Source: Pigoraptor chileana
Taxonomy: Eukaryota; Opisthokonta; Filasterea
DNA length: 37,468 nucleotides
NCBI GenBank assembly: GCA_943704495.1
Contig: CALSCR010002174.1
Location: 1 to 37,468, forward strand
Direction: 5' to 3'
The notes below the pieces were generated by a model, which was not told the origin of the DNA, ran no database searches, and saw only the letters and a list, made by a program, of their open reading frames with translations. The position numbers and the translations under genes are program-made. Below are positions 22,151 through 32,117 of the stretch, one piece after another. Within the stretch, counting starts at the first letter, position 1. Each line of letters opens with the position of its first letter.

Positions 22151-23017
22151 ACTGCCCGCCGAGCCCGGAAGAATAGGCACAAAACAAAATAGCGCATAAT
22201 ATTGTAATTATAAACCGTGTAATAATAATTTAAAAAAAGTTGGCTGGATTGAGCGTTCAATGAGTTGAAATGCTTTCGTTTTCCCTGTTCGTTTGATGCG
22301 ATTCTGTTTGATGTACAGTCAGAAAGTGTCACGCGAATTAGACAACCGCACTTGAGTTCGCAAAGAGATGAGGGAAAATGAGCTTGCACAAGCCAAGAAC
22401 AGCACACACTGCAAGTGCTTGGAGGTGTCTACATGTAGGGAGGATGCGTTCTTCAGAGAACAGCACACACTGCAAGTGCTTGGAGGTGTCTTCATGTAGG
22501 GAGGATGCCTTCTGTTCCGAGGTTAATCGCATACAATCTGAAATAGAGGCCCTGACAGGGCCTGATGTGACTTGGGTGATTTATTTCAAATCGAACACTC
22601 GCTTAACAAATGGCGAGATTTCGGCAAATGATCTCTCTTTTTCGGAGAACAACACATAGTTACTATATGGCTAGCTTCAGCAATTATATAAAGCCATGAA
22701 ATAAGTACTCAAATACACATCATCCGATTTGAAAGTGAAGATGCCAATCATTATGCGAAATGTATTCAATTGATTAACACCAACAATTTGAGAGATAATT
22801 GGGCGTTACGTGTTTCTTAAAAAAGTTACTGCTCACAGACACAAGCACATACAGCACACTCTACACTCGCTGCCATTCGACATGCTACGTATAACTGTGC
22901 ATCTGATGATGCAACTGCCATCATCAACATCCTTAGGCACGAAACGGCTTAAAAATAACACAACACACCGATTGAACCTCCGCAAAGTCCAATTTGTCAC
23001 GATACGTCCTCAATCAG
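22151..23017. other. Intergenic region upstream of the kinase gene
   Basis: 867 bases, AT-richer than the neighbouring genes. It contains a 61-base tandem direct repeat (listed separately). No CACGTG site or microsatellite is present and no convincing exon was found. Confidence 0.6.
22395..22515 (+). repeat. 61-base tandem direct repeat, two copies
   Basis: Copies start near 22395 and 22456 and share GAACAGCACACACTGCAAGT, then GCTTGGAGGTGTCT, CATGTAGGGAGGATGC and TTCT with few changes. At the junction GTTCTTCAGAGAAC forms a short palindrome (GTTCT/AGAAC). Possible local regulatory duplication. Confidence 0.9.
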
Positions 23018-24475
23018 ATGCGTTCTCCGGCGACCCAGCGCGCCACCGCGGCAGCAATCGTCAGCACAGCGTACAGCGACAACACACATACCCGACGAAT
23101 GCACGCGCGAACCGCAGGCATGGGCCAAGTGCCCAAAATTGATTCGGACGCGATCACCGCAAGCATCTTGCAGTTTTCGATGAATGCTTTCAAGTCGCCA
23201 ACTTCCACATTGTCCATATCGTCGTGTGCGTCTTCGTCCGACGGCAACAAAGGCATCGACACACCAGGCTACAAACATCGGCGAAGGGAGCGCGTGACCA
23301 AGGCCAAGGTCCACAAGCCCTGCATACCGAATGCGTTGCCGCAACTGCACGTGGCCGCATATCTGCAAAACCAAAGGCTGCGTCCTCTGACTGGCGCCAC
23401 CGGTGCGAGCCGAGCATACAGCGTGCTGGCGATGCCGATTGATTCAGTGGCACCAGAGCTCGTGCCTTTCCGTTCACGCTTTGAGGTGCTCGAGGTGCTT
23501 GGCTCCGGGACGTTTGGCGTCGTGTCGAAGGCTAAAGATGCGCGCCGCATCAATTCCAAGCATCCGGATGGGCCGATTGTCGCCGTGAAAGAATACTGTA
23601 ATGGCACGAACGGCACTGCTGAACTTGTGTCATGCCTGCAAGAGTGGACCATGAGCCAGCACGCGCTCACCGGCGCTGCAAACCATCCGCATATGCACTT
23701 CATCGCCGAGTATCACGAGTTGCTCATATACCCGGGCGTTTGTGCTCTGTCCATGCGCTGCTACATGACCACACTTGACAAGGCTGTGGGCCACCTCTTC
23801 GCCCGGTCGAAAATGTCGTCGTCAGTCTCCGCGGGATCCACAGCGCACCTCTTTTCACCCAAGACCTCCACGTGGAAACGCGTCTGGATGGGCCAGCTCA
23901 CGCATGCTGTCGCCTACCTGCACTCGATTGGCATCATGCACTGCGACATCAAGCCCAACAACGTGCTGGTGGCCGCCGACGGCACACTGCGACTCACGGA
24001 CTTTAACAGCGCACGTTTCATAGCCCGCGCAAGCCCCGCCCACAAGTACCGTCTCTGCCTCCCTTATGCACCCCCAGAGCACATGTGGGAGTGCGACCTT
24101 TCTCCGGCGGGTGACGTATGGGCACTCGGATGCATCTTGCTCCACTTCAACGGCGAGCGCTTCTACCGGCCTGCGGAGGAATACGGCGCCGAGCCATTAC
24201 CTGGAAACAAGGATGCCGCAAACGCCGAGGAAGACAGTGACATTGAATGGCAGTCTACCGTCGCCTGCTACTACAGACAGCTCCAGGGTCTGCTGAACGT
24301 GGATGTTTATCGCAAGTACCTGTTCGACAAGATGCACGATGAGGATGCGAACATGAACCGAAAGGCGTGTGAGTGGATTGCGACCGCCATGGAGCTCCAG
24401 TGTTCCATTCGCGCGCCAGCAGAACAGCTGCTCTCCATGTCATACGTATCTCCATTCCAACCGGGCGACGACTAG
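23018..24475 (+). CDS. Divergent Ser/Thr protein kinase with HCD and DFN motifs
   Basis: Single exon, 485 residues from the ATG at 23018 (frame open upstream without another ATG nearby; a start at 23099 is also possible). Residues 1-~150 are a low-complexity N-terminus with Ser and basic stretches. The kinase domain covers ~152-480: Gly loop VLGSGTFGVVSKAKDA, Lys in IVAVKEYC, catalytic loop IMHCDIKPNNVLV, then LTDFNSARF, YAPPEH and GDVWALGCILL. The catalytic Asp, Asn and beta-3 Lys are present, so catalysis is possible, but HRD is HCD and DFG is DFN. The DIKPNN and WALGCIL strings point to Ser/Thr kinases, with the YxxPEH/WALGCI part CMGC-like. Family not identified. Substrate unknown. Confidence 0.85.
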   Translation: MRSPATQRATAAAIVSTAYSDNTHTRRMHARTAGMGQVPKIDSDAITASILQFSMNAFKSPTSTLSISSCASSSDGNKGIDTPGYKHRRRERVTKAKVHKPCIPNALPQLHVAAYLQNQRLRPLTGATGASRAYSVLAMPIDSVAPELVPFRSRFEVLEVLGSGTFGVVSKAKDARRINSKHPDGPIVAVKEYCNGTNGTAELVSCLQEWTMSQHALTGAANHPHMHFIAEYHELLIYPGVCALSMRCYMTTLDKAVGHLFARSKMSSSVSAGSTAHLFSPKTSTWKRVWMGQLTHAVAYLHSIGIMHCDIKPNNVLVAADGTLRLTDFNSARFIARASPAHKYRLCLPYAPPEHMWECDLSPAGDVWALGCILLHFNGERFYRPAEEYGAEPLPGNKDAANAEEDSDIEWQSTVACYYRQLQGLLNVDVYRKYLFDKMHDEDANMNRKACEWIATAMELQCSIRAPAEQLLSMSYVSPFQPGDD

Positions 24476-25070
24476 CCTCGCATCATCTGCCGAATGACAT
24501 CAAAAAAAAACTGAAACAAACTCGGTTGTTTGTCTGTTCGAGTTATCCACGGCTCAATCATAAGTAAAAAAAACTCCAGTATGCGTTGTCGTCCGCATAA
24601 AAAATAAAATAAATATACCGAATACAAACAAAGAGGAGCATAACGACAAAGTTAGCCACTTCACTCGCGCCGTATTCAGCGATTGGAGTGAAAAATAGAA
24701 GTTTCATAGTTTGAGGGCGCGACGCGATGTATGTGTCGCATTGAATTGGCAGTATTTGCAGTAGTTGCATCAAAAGTTTCCTCAATTGTCCAGAAAAGCA
24801 CACACGAGCTTCCCATTCTTGCGCAGACATGGAGTCCCACACGGAGCACTTAACTTTATGTACTGTATGATTGACTTTGCAAATCTTTTATTTTTCAGTC
24901 CGCTGCACGGTTATCGGATCACGTGATGCGATACAAATGCATTGCGCCAGGACGGAAACTTACATGGGATCAGTGAAACATTTGAATTGCTAACCTATAT
25001 TGATGAGGGGAAAGGCTTTTCCATCTCTCTAATTCCTGTCGGTGTTTGCGAGTGGAAGGGTGCGGGCGTG
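24476..25070. promoter_or_regulatory. Intergenic region with one CACGTG box upstream of the Myb gene
   Basis: 595 bases. A GATCACGTGATGCG site (CACGTG at 24920-24925) lies about 150 bases before the proposed Myb ATG and matches the TCACGTGA form seen in the DOCK promoter. The doubtful small minus-strand frame at 24558-24830 lies inside. Confidence 0.55.
24558..24830 (-). CDS. Possible small protein of about 90 residues, function unknown
   Basis: An open frame from ATG 24830 (MSAQEWEARVCFSGQLRKLL) between the kinase gene and the Myb gene on the opposite strand. It ends in a hydrophobic segment (NFVVMLLFVCIRYIYFIF). The start context is weak and no family is recognisable. It may be chance in an AT-rich spacer, or a first exon. 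Confidence 0.2.
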   Translation of the reverse strand: MSAQEWEARVCFSGQLRKLLMQLLQILPIQCDTYIASRPQTMKLLFFTPIAEYGASEVANFVVMLLFVCIRYIYFIFYADDNAYWSFFYL

Positions 25071-26569
25071 ATGGCGCTTTCTTCACGCAGGCTGTGTGTG
25101 CCTGTCGGGCGTTCAGTGCTTTCGGCTGCTCATGCGTTGCGTCTTGGAGAGCGAGGACGCCCCGTCAGTGTGCAATCTGCCCCTCCGCTCTCCTTGCAAC
25201 ACACTCTTCTCGTTCTCCGTGTGAAGGATGGTCGCTTCCTCTCTCACGCGTTGCATCCACCCGCGACTGGGGATGCACTTGCAAACAGATCATTCACTAC
25301 AACAAGCGGGAGATGCGTTTTCGAGCGAAACGACGACAAGACGAAATTTCGCGCAATTTGTGGGAACTGGGCTGTATGCAGATGCAAAAAGGGCTCTCGA
25401 GGAGTCGACGCGGACATATGTTTACCGAAAAAGCGGTGCCCCCCGCTCCAAACATCGCTGTTACTTGGAGGAACTTCGTGCGTATTATTTGGAGCACAGC
25501 CACAGCCATGGACTGCCAATCAGTGTGCGATCTTCCACACACTTTACTATGGAGGACGAGGCGCATTGTGGAGTTGATAAAGGAAGGAAAGGGGTGGGCT
25601 GATATTGCGCGCACGCTCAGTAAGCATGGGGGTGCAATATTATACAGGTGTCAGGATTCACTGGACCCGCGATTACGCTTTGGACCGTTTACTGCGGTGG
25701 AAGACGCCGCCATCCACGCGCACCTGAGTGAGCACGGAGAGGGATTGTGGGCAGAATTATCAGCGAAAATGGGATACACTCGGAATCCTAAGGCCCTGCA
25801 AAAGCGGTACAGACACACACTGCGGCCCGACATCAAGAAGGGAGTGTGGAGTGATGACGAGCGTCGACGTCTTCTGGAGGGCATTGTGAAGTACTGGAGG
25901 AACTGGACTGCAGTGGCGGGTCACGTGGGCACGGGGCGGACTCCCTGTGTTTGTCAAATAACTGCAAAGTTTGCATTAGATCCTAATTGCTTGAGTGCCG
26001 TTGGATGGAAGCGCTTTACCCCGGATGACGACGCGCGACTCCGCATCGCTGTGGAGCGACACGGGCGCGGTGATTGGGACAAAGTGGCGGAGGATGTCCT
26101 GGGAAGAAGTGGGAGCAAATTAAGGATGAAGTATGAACAGATAATCCCACAGTGGATGCGCGTGTCGTATTCGCCAGATGTGCGTGCATCGGTGCGTGCG
26201 TTTTTGCGTGGAGACGGCAACGTGGAGAGTAAACTGGCGGCGCATTTCAAGGATTTGGATGCGGCCAAGGGATGGGATGCACTTGAGCTCGGCATGGACG
26301 AGGGGTCGCAGGTGGACTGGGCGCGGGTGAACGGGGCGTCGGGGGCGGAGAGGTCGGCTGCTCTGGATGCCGTGGAGAAGGAGATAGTGCCGCGTGTGAC
26401 GACGGAGGAGTGGAAGGAGGGAGCGTCGGCGGTGTGGGTTCCAACGTGGCGGTGGGAGCGGCCAATATGTGCGGGAAGGAAAGCGCCGATTGAGGCCGTC
26501 GCAAACCACCCACGCATCAAAGGATTCGTTGCTGTTTCCGGTGGAAATGCGACTTCGAACATTCGCTAA
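25071..26569 (+). CDS. Four-repeat Myb/SANT-like DNA-binding protein, with an apparent +1 frameshift
   Basis: Proposed exon 1 is 25071-25218 (ATG in GTGATGG context) and exon 2 starts at 25289 (CAAACAG acceptor, phase 1 agrees). Repeat 1 begins in one frame (THFTMEDE near 25540-25557) and continues one base further on in another (RIVELIKEGKGWADIARTL). All later sequence to the TAA at 26567-26569 is in that second frame. Repeats: R1 ~25537-25665; R2 FGPFTAVEDAAIHAHLSEHG..LQKRYRHTLRP; R3 GVWSDDERRRLLEGIVKYWR; R4 KRFTPDDDARLRIAVERHGR to the KYEQ end. The spaced Trp/aromatic pattern of Myb repeats is kept (FTxED.., W..IA.., W..D/E). The N-terminus MALSSRRLCVPVGRSVLSAA is rich in Arg, Ser and Ala and lacks acidic residues for ~25 positions, as in mitochondrial targeting peptides. 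About 475 residues. The upstream exon structure is tentative. Confidence 0.72.
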
Positions 26570-26848
26570 TGTAGAGCCTTTGAAATGAAATTGAAGCTCG
26601 ATTACTCAGTCCAGACTGAAGCGATTCTGTCTCAATCGACTTCAGGGGATCATTTTTCATATATTACAGCACGGTTTCCACTACTGTCTCCAGGCGACAT
26701 AGTATGTTTTGAGAAACTACGACAAAGAGCAAAATGAAACTGGCAGTATTGTAAAAGAAAGTAGACCGGGCAGTAAACACAATGCGCAAGAAAGAATTTG
26801 GGCATTGTAATACAAAGTGGACCAGGGTTAACACCACTGGAATGTTTT

Positions 26849-28620
26849 CTAAATTTCCTCCGACACTTGCACCGGAAGGAAAAGGTACGGTGCTGTTTCG
26901 AGACGCCTGAGCGGCGGTGGCGGTGGCGTAGATCCTCCGGTCTGTTCAACCAAAGTGACTGCCACATTGTGCACACTGTGTGACAGCGGCGTAGACAAGT
27001 TATGCACGCGGGCCAGTCCAGCCGAGGTGCCACTCGAGCGCCCCTCCATCGTGTCCTTCTCGACGACGACGGCGACCGATGGTGTCAGGCTCAGGCTCCG
27101 TACACTGAGACGGGGCGAGGTATCGGGTGCATAGCGCGGCTCAGCCACAGTTCCCGAGTTGAGATCACCGGCAAATTGATTCGACTTTCGGCGTTCAACT
27201 GTGTGAGACTTCAAAAAAGTTGAAAGGCGCGATTGTGGATGGGACGCTCGAGGTGTGCCATCGCCCTCGACGTACGTGTCACGAACGGCCGACCACGTGG
27301 GAAGCCCCTGCATTGCCGCCATTGCCTTGCACAGTTGCAGGACTAGCTGCGAGAAGCGTGGGCGTGTCTCGGGGAGCTTTCTCCAGCACGATTCGATTGT
27401 AACAAACACGCCAGGTGGGCATTCTGCGGGCTGCCCGAGACGCCTCCCGCTGTTGAGATAGTCTGCGATTTCATGATTCGCCACTCCTTGGTAGGGACGA
27501 TCACCCCTCGAAAACACCTCCCAACAAGTAACTCCGAAGCCCCACCTGCATCATCGGAGGGGTATAGGGAAAATGTACAGATGAGCGTGTAGGAGAGTGT
27601 AAGAGTATGCGATGATGTGCATGTGTGTGCGCATGAGTTTGCATGTGTGCTCAGGCATGTGCGTGTGCAACCAAGATACTCACACATCTGTGGCATGCGT
27701 AAAAAGTCTCTTGGAAAGGCTCTCTGGTGCAATCCAGCGATATGGCAGCTTTCTGCGGTTCTTAGAAAGATAATAATCGCCAGAGCTTGCGTCGCGCGAT
27801 AGACCGAAATCTCCCACCCGGACCACAACGCAGCCTGCGGGCGACAGCTGCCACGACGCCTCCGCGCGACTCGGTAAGCGCGGCCCCGCAAAGACCATGC
27901 AGTTACGTGCAGCAACATCCCTGATGAAGATACACAGTTTGCCATGGTTTTGCGCATGAGTGTGAGCAAGCGATGTGCGAGTATATCGTGTATGTGACGT
28001 GCGCCATATTAGTATTGAGTGTGTGCGCGCTTGCAATTGCTTGCAATTGCGCAGAGGTCAATGTGAGCGTGACGGAGATCCTAATATTACATCTGTCCGT
28101 CGTTGACAAGCGAACCCTCTGAATTGAAGCATACATGGAATGACTCTGACATCCGTAATAATTGCAACAGCCAACGTTAACAGCCCGTGCGCGTCAAAAC
28201 ACAACAACATCATTACCTCTCGGCATAGAATGAAATTCGTACCTGTGCACAATTTGGCAGTTCTCCAGGTGCTCCAGTCCTCGCGCAACGTCGATGCAGA
28301 ATGCAAGCATTTCCGCAGGCCCGATATCCTTTTCGTGCTCTTGAACGTAGTGGCGGAGGTCCCTATGGCACGCGTACTCGATCACGAGACAGTTGGGCAC
28401 TGCCTTTGTGCAAACCGCTAGGATTGAAATGACATTTGTGTGCGGCGGTATATTCAGCATGAGCTCGATTTCGGCCATGAATGACGTGCGCGCAGTCTGT
28501 ACCTCCGCCGCCGACAGTGTCACTGGCACCTTGAACGTTTTGACGGCTGCCACAATGCGCACCGCCCCCCGCACAAGTGTCGCTTTGAAGACCTCCCCAA
28601 ACTCCCCCTCCCCTATCTTA
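26849..28620 (-). other. RTK intracellular part: intact tyrosine kinase domain and Pro/Ser-rich tail
   Basis: Gly loop [12 protein letters not shown], Lys757 in AAVKTF, alpha-C Glu in [16 protein letters not shown] (855-862), DFG (893-895), activation-loop Tyr905-Tyr906 and Tyr916 in [18 protein letters not shown], then [20 protein letters not shown]. HRDxAARN and the LPYRW step are tyrosine-kinase signatures. There are 36 residues from the HRD Asp to the DFG Asp, about twice the usual 18: an insert of roughly 18 residues ([20 protein letters not shown] region) precedes the DFG. The tail carries candidate SH2 sites (TYVEG, RYAPD, PYLFL) and a PPPPPLRR stretch that resembles an SH3 ligand. The exon 7/8 join (GT|G) creates the Val of DVWGFG. 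Confidence 0.92.
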
Positions 28621-31600
28621 TCACCGAGTTCGATGGATTCCACAGGTACCTCCATCTCGGCAATTGCCGGTGTGTGAAGAATGGCATCGATCATTTCAAG
28701 TTCCATCCTCGTTTGTTGCGCCAGTTGCTTGCGTTTGCCACGCCGAAGAAGCGAAAACACAAGCGCAGCAACACACAGCAGGCCGACGGTCGAGCCAACG
28801 ACCGCCCCTGCAATTGTCCCAGGCGATCCGGACGTATTTGAGGCAGCACCAACGGCGGCTGTGTTGATATTGCACGCATCTCCAGCCCAGCCGGCCTCGC
28901 ATTCACAGATGTTGTACTCGACGCACGTCCCCCTTCCACACCCGCGCGCACACACTTTCGGGAGAATGTCCGAGTTGTAAACGTAACGAATCCGTCCTTC
29001 AATAGTTTCAGACACGGATGCCCCAGCGTTACTCAACGTAACAACATAGTCGCGCATTACGGCGTCGAGCGTTGGGCCGTAATCATATGCCTTGAGTGCT
29101 CCATCCCTCAGCGAAGTGTAGCCGTCCCCGCCCAAGCGAATGAAATCTGTCGAGCATACTTTGTATCGCGTCCGTGGGTCCAGTTCCACCCACGAGCCGT
29201 CCGTCTGCAGCACCTCGGCGCGAAATACACGGCGACCGAGAGGCTTTTCCGGATCGACCTGTATGCGAATGCCTGAAATCTGGAGAAAGCGTCCCGTTCC
29301 CGTCACTTGTGCAGTAACAGCGATGGCAGCCGTCTCGTTCGTGGGATCGGTTGGTATAAACGTGACGGAATTTTGAAGTGCCTCTGTAATTACAATTCCA
29401 GGCGCTTCAAATGTCGATATGACGTTGGAAAAGGGATGCATCGCCTGCATTTGTCCAAAGGTGATGTTGCCTTTCGGTATACTTGCGCGGATGGCTCCTC
29501 CGTTAACGAGCACGATGGTACACTGCTCCCGAAGCTGCGTACGTATCGCATCTGCCATGAAGTTGCCCGCCGTACACTCCACAAAGCGACATCGTTCCCG
29601 CGTGCCATCCAACAGTGTTGTAGTCCTTCCAATGACGGCCGAACCGTATCCGCGGAGCTCCTCCTCAAATGTCGTGAGAACAGCGATGGACTCGGCATCG
29701 TTATTATGGCACTCGATGGCGTTTGAGACGTCGCAGGAATAGAGGAGGTGTGCATCTCCAGACCAAGCAACAGGCTTTCCGTCCTGGAACGTGACGTCGA
29801 GTCGGCCCACATACAGCGATTCTCCACGGACTGATACAACAAGAGCATTGTTTCCTGGTAAACACAAACAATCAAAGCCGGAGGTTAGTGTGCGTGTCGC
29901 GTCTCCATATGTGCGTGAGTGAATGGACGCGTTGCCTCTGCGACGCAAGTATGCATAGGCTTGTCACAGCTGAAGTGCGGCATGGGGTTTCAGACCGACA
30001 ACGCAGCGTGCGCAATGAATGGAGCATTACTTACCGTTGGGAGTTGTGATGACTCTTGGGTATGCGTTTTGCGCTTGCGTCATTCCGTCAAATGGCGTGT
30101 TCGAGTAATGCAGTCCGTAATTGCTCAGAATGAATACATCGACGTGGTTCACCTGCATGGTTAAGATAGCATGGGTTGGGTTATCGGTAGAATCAGCCAC
30201 GGGTGCTACAAGTAAAGTACACGCCCCAACACACACCGACATCTGATACACGTGCACTACTTGGTATGCAATACGAATCCACTAACCACCGCGTGTCTGT
30301 CATGCATGCCGTTCAACAAACCAGAATCAGACAACAACATGCCCATGCACTTCGCGCCGATTGAGGACTTAACACAGCCTGGCAGGACACACACAAGACA
30401 CACGCGACACACTCACTTTGGAGGCAACTGCAATGGCGGTCTCTTGTGACGACAACCACCCGCAAATGGCGACGATGTGTTCGACGCCTTTCTCCCTCAG
30501 TTGTTGGACAGCAAAGTTCAGCGAGGAAACGGCGTCCTTTAGAAGAACAGACACAGCGCTCGTCGAGCACTTGACGGTATTGCACATGCCCTCTGCATTC
30601 GACGAAAGGGGGTTCGTGTGTGTGTGCGTGTGTGTGTATGACATGTGCGTGCAGGTTGGTACAAGAGTTCGTCAGTACTATGAGGCGCACACACACAACA
30701 CACAACACACTTGCACACACGCACACACGCACAAACGCACACAAACACACAAACATACCGGCACAAACATACATAGTTTACACACACACACACACACACA
30801 CATGCACGCGTACGGATACGCGCACAAACACAGAAACACACACACACACATAGTATCTTACCTACGCCATCCCATCCTATCACGCCGATTGCAACCGTGC
30901 GCCCGTCGGGAAGCGGCTTGTGGAGGATGACGGTACTCTTCACTATGGAGTTCAGGCTGGCTGAGGCGGGCCCACCGTAGAAATTCATGTTGGAGCTCAC
31001 AATTTCGAAAATGCGGTTTTTGCCCACGCCTTCGGCATATGCTTCAGGTCCGCTAAAAAAGTCGCTGCCACCGAGGCTGTCAGATTGGCGGTAAGTGTGT
31101 GCAAGGAGAGAATCAGTGCAGCGGCCAGCCGAGGAGTGAGTTAATATATGAGCTGCATGATGTCCTGACACAACTGTATGCAAGGCCGGGCCAAATAGCA
31201 TCAGCTTTACAAAAGGGCATAACGAACACACAATAACAATAGCATATACAGCACAATAACATAACAACAACAGCACAACAGCCACGCATCCCAAATCGCA
31301 CCGCCGACCGCCAGTGTCTGTCTGTCAGTTCACACCCGCGCGGGCATCGCACGTGACCCACCCAATTGCGTCGTACTGGGCGAGGTTGAACAGATTCTTG
31401 GTGGCCTCTCCGTTGAATCGCTGGTCAAAGGGCGTGTACCCAACCACCTGCCCTCCGTCCAGCCGCACAACTGTTCCGTTTTGCTCCTGCGTGACCTGAT
31501 CAAAGTAGGTGCGCACGCGTGGTAGACCGCCCACAACAATGCTTAGCTTCTGTTTATGATCATGGTAGGTTTGCGAGTGAGAGACGGGAGAGAGCAAAAG

Positions 31601-32117
31601 GTAGGAGGGGTATTAAGTATACGAAAAGGATCAGCACATCCGTTTGATTCCAACTTGATGTCACGGCCCATAGAGTCAGCAATGTCAGCCATGCCCACAC
31701 AATGCACCGCAACAGCATCTGAGGAACATGCATATAATTTCTACACTTAAGCCGGACTGTATGTTGATCCGAGTTTGAATGCGAGTACCAGCTGCATCTC
31801 ATATGTCCACAAACATTACATGCCACAACGAAATCACGCATTGCTGAACAAAACCATACCTCCGCAGTGAGCGTCCCGTTTTTCATAACATACTGCGCAT
31901 CAAATGACCGTTCTCGAAGGAATCCGCGAATCATGTTTGTGTGGAGAAAAGTCATGTCGAATTGTGTTGTCCGGCTCAGCGGCCCAGTCGCGGACGGACT
32001 CCTTGTTGGAAGAGCCCCGCCATCCGAACTCAGCGTTGGAGCTGCCCCACACTCCCAAACAGCGCATGTCAATAACACCGCCACTGCAATAGCAGCAACG
32101 CCAAAGTACTGCGACAT
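26849..32117 (-). CDS. Receptor tyrosine kinase with degenerate 5'-nucleotidase ectodomain and EGF module
   Basis: Eight exons with consistent phases: 31860-32117, 31362-31549, 30862-31076, 30417-30592, 30035-30152, 28243-29854, 27684-27920, 26849-27545, giving 1,166 residues. The start [20 protein letters not shown] is a good signal peptide with G at -3; an upstream in-frame ATG at 32240 has a poorer context. Order: signal peptide; calcineurin-like 5'-nucleotidase N-domain (~54-400); 5'-nucleotidase C-domain (~405-610); EGF-like [22 protein letters not shown] (620-648); transmembrane 667-688 followed by RRGKRK; tyrosine kinase (~726-1010); tail of ~150 residues. The kinase is intact and the nucleotidase half is not (see block entries). 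Tail-to-tail with the Myb gene, head-to-head with the 33375 gene. Confidence 0.92.
29035..31940 (-). other. RTK ectodomain: 5'-nucleotidase (CD73/UshA) fold without its metal site
   Basis: Alignment with human CD73, from memory. HTNDVH is HTNMIR (Met62, Arg64). LDAGDQ is LDGGQ, losing D85. LGNHEFDNG is LGGSDFFSG (Gly152, Ser153), losing N117 and H118. ALGHSG is AICGWL (Gly265 for H220). VDVVVGGH is VDVFILSN (Asn290 for H243). By contrast, CD73 substrate-contact positions in the C-domain have counterparts: Arg408 in RCRFVEC (R354), Asn436 and Arg441 in VNGGAIR (N390, R395), Phe460 in HPF (F417), Tyr564 in GGDGY (F500) and Asp569 (D506). The cysteines flanking RF.E are kept too. Hydrolysis is therefore unlikely and ligand binding plausible. 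NNT-type and other sequons fit an extracellular site. Confidence 0.88.
30593..30861 (-). repeat. RTK intron 3 with GT-rich 5' end and CA-rich 3' end
   Basis: On the sense strand the intron opens GTAAGATACTATGTGTGTGT and stays GT-rich for ~190 bases, then ends with CACACACACACGCACACACA-type sequence before AATGCAG. It is the same arrangement as in many DOCK introns, in a different gene. The plus-strand (CA)n core is at 30780-30802. Confidence 0.88.

Noticed and set aside
24942-25577. A single long reading frame through the Myb gene's first 600 bases as a separate protein
   Set aside because: Only its start (25071-25218) looks meaningful; beyond it another frame gives coding-like sequence leading into the first Myb repeat.
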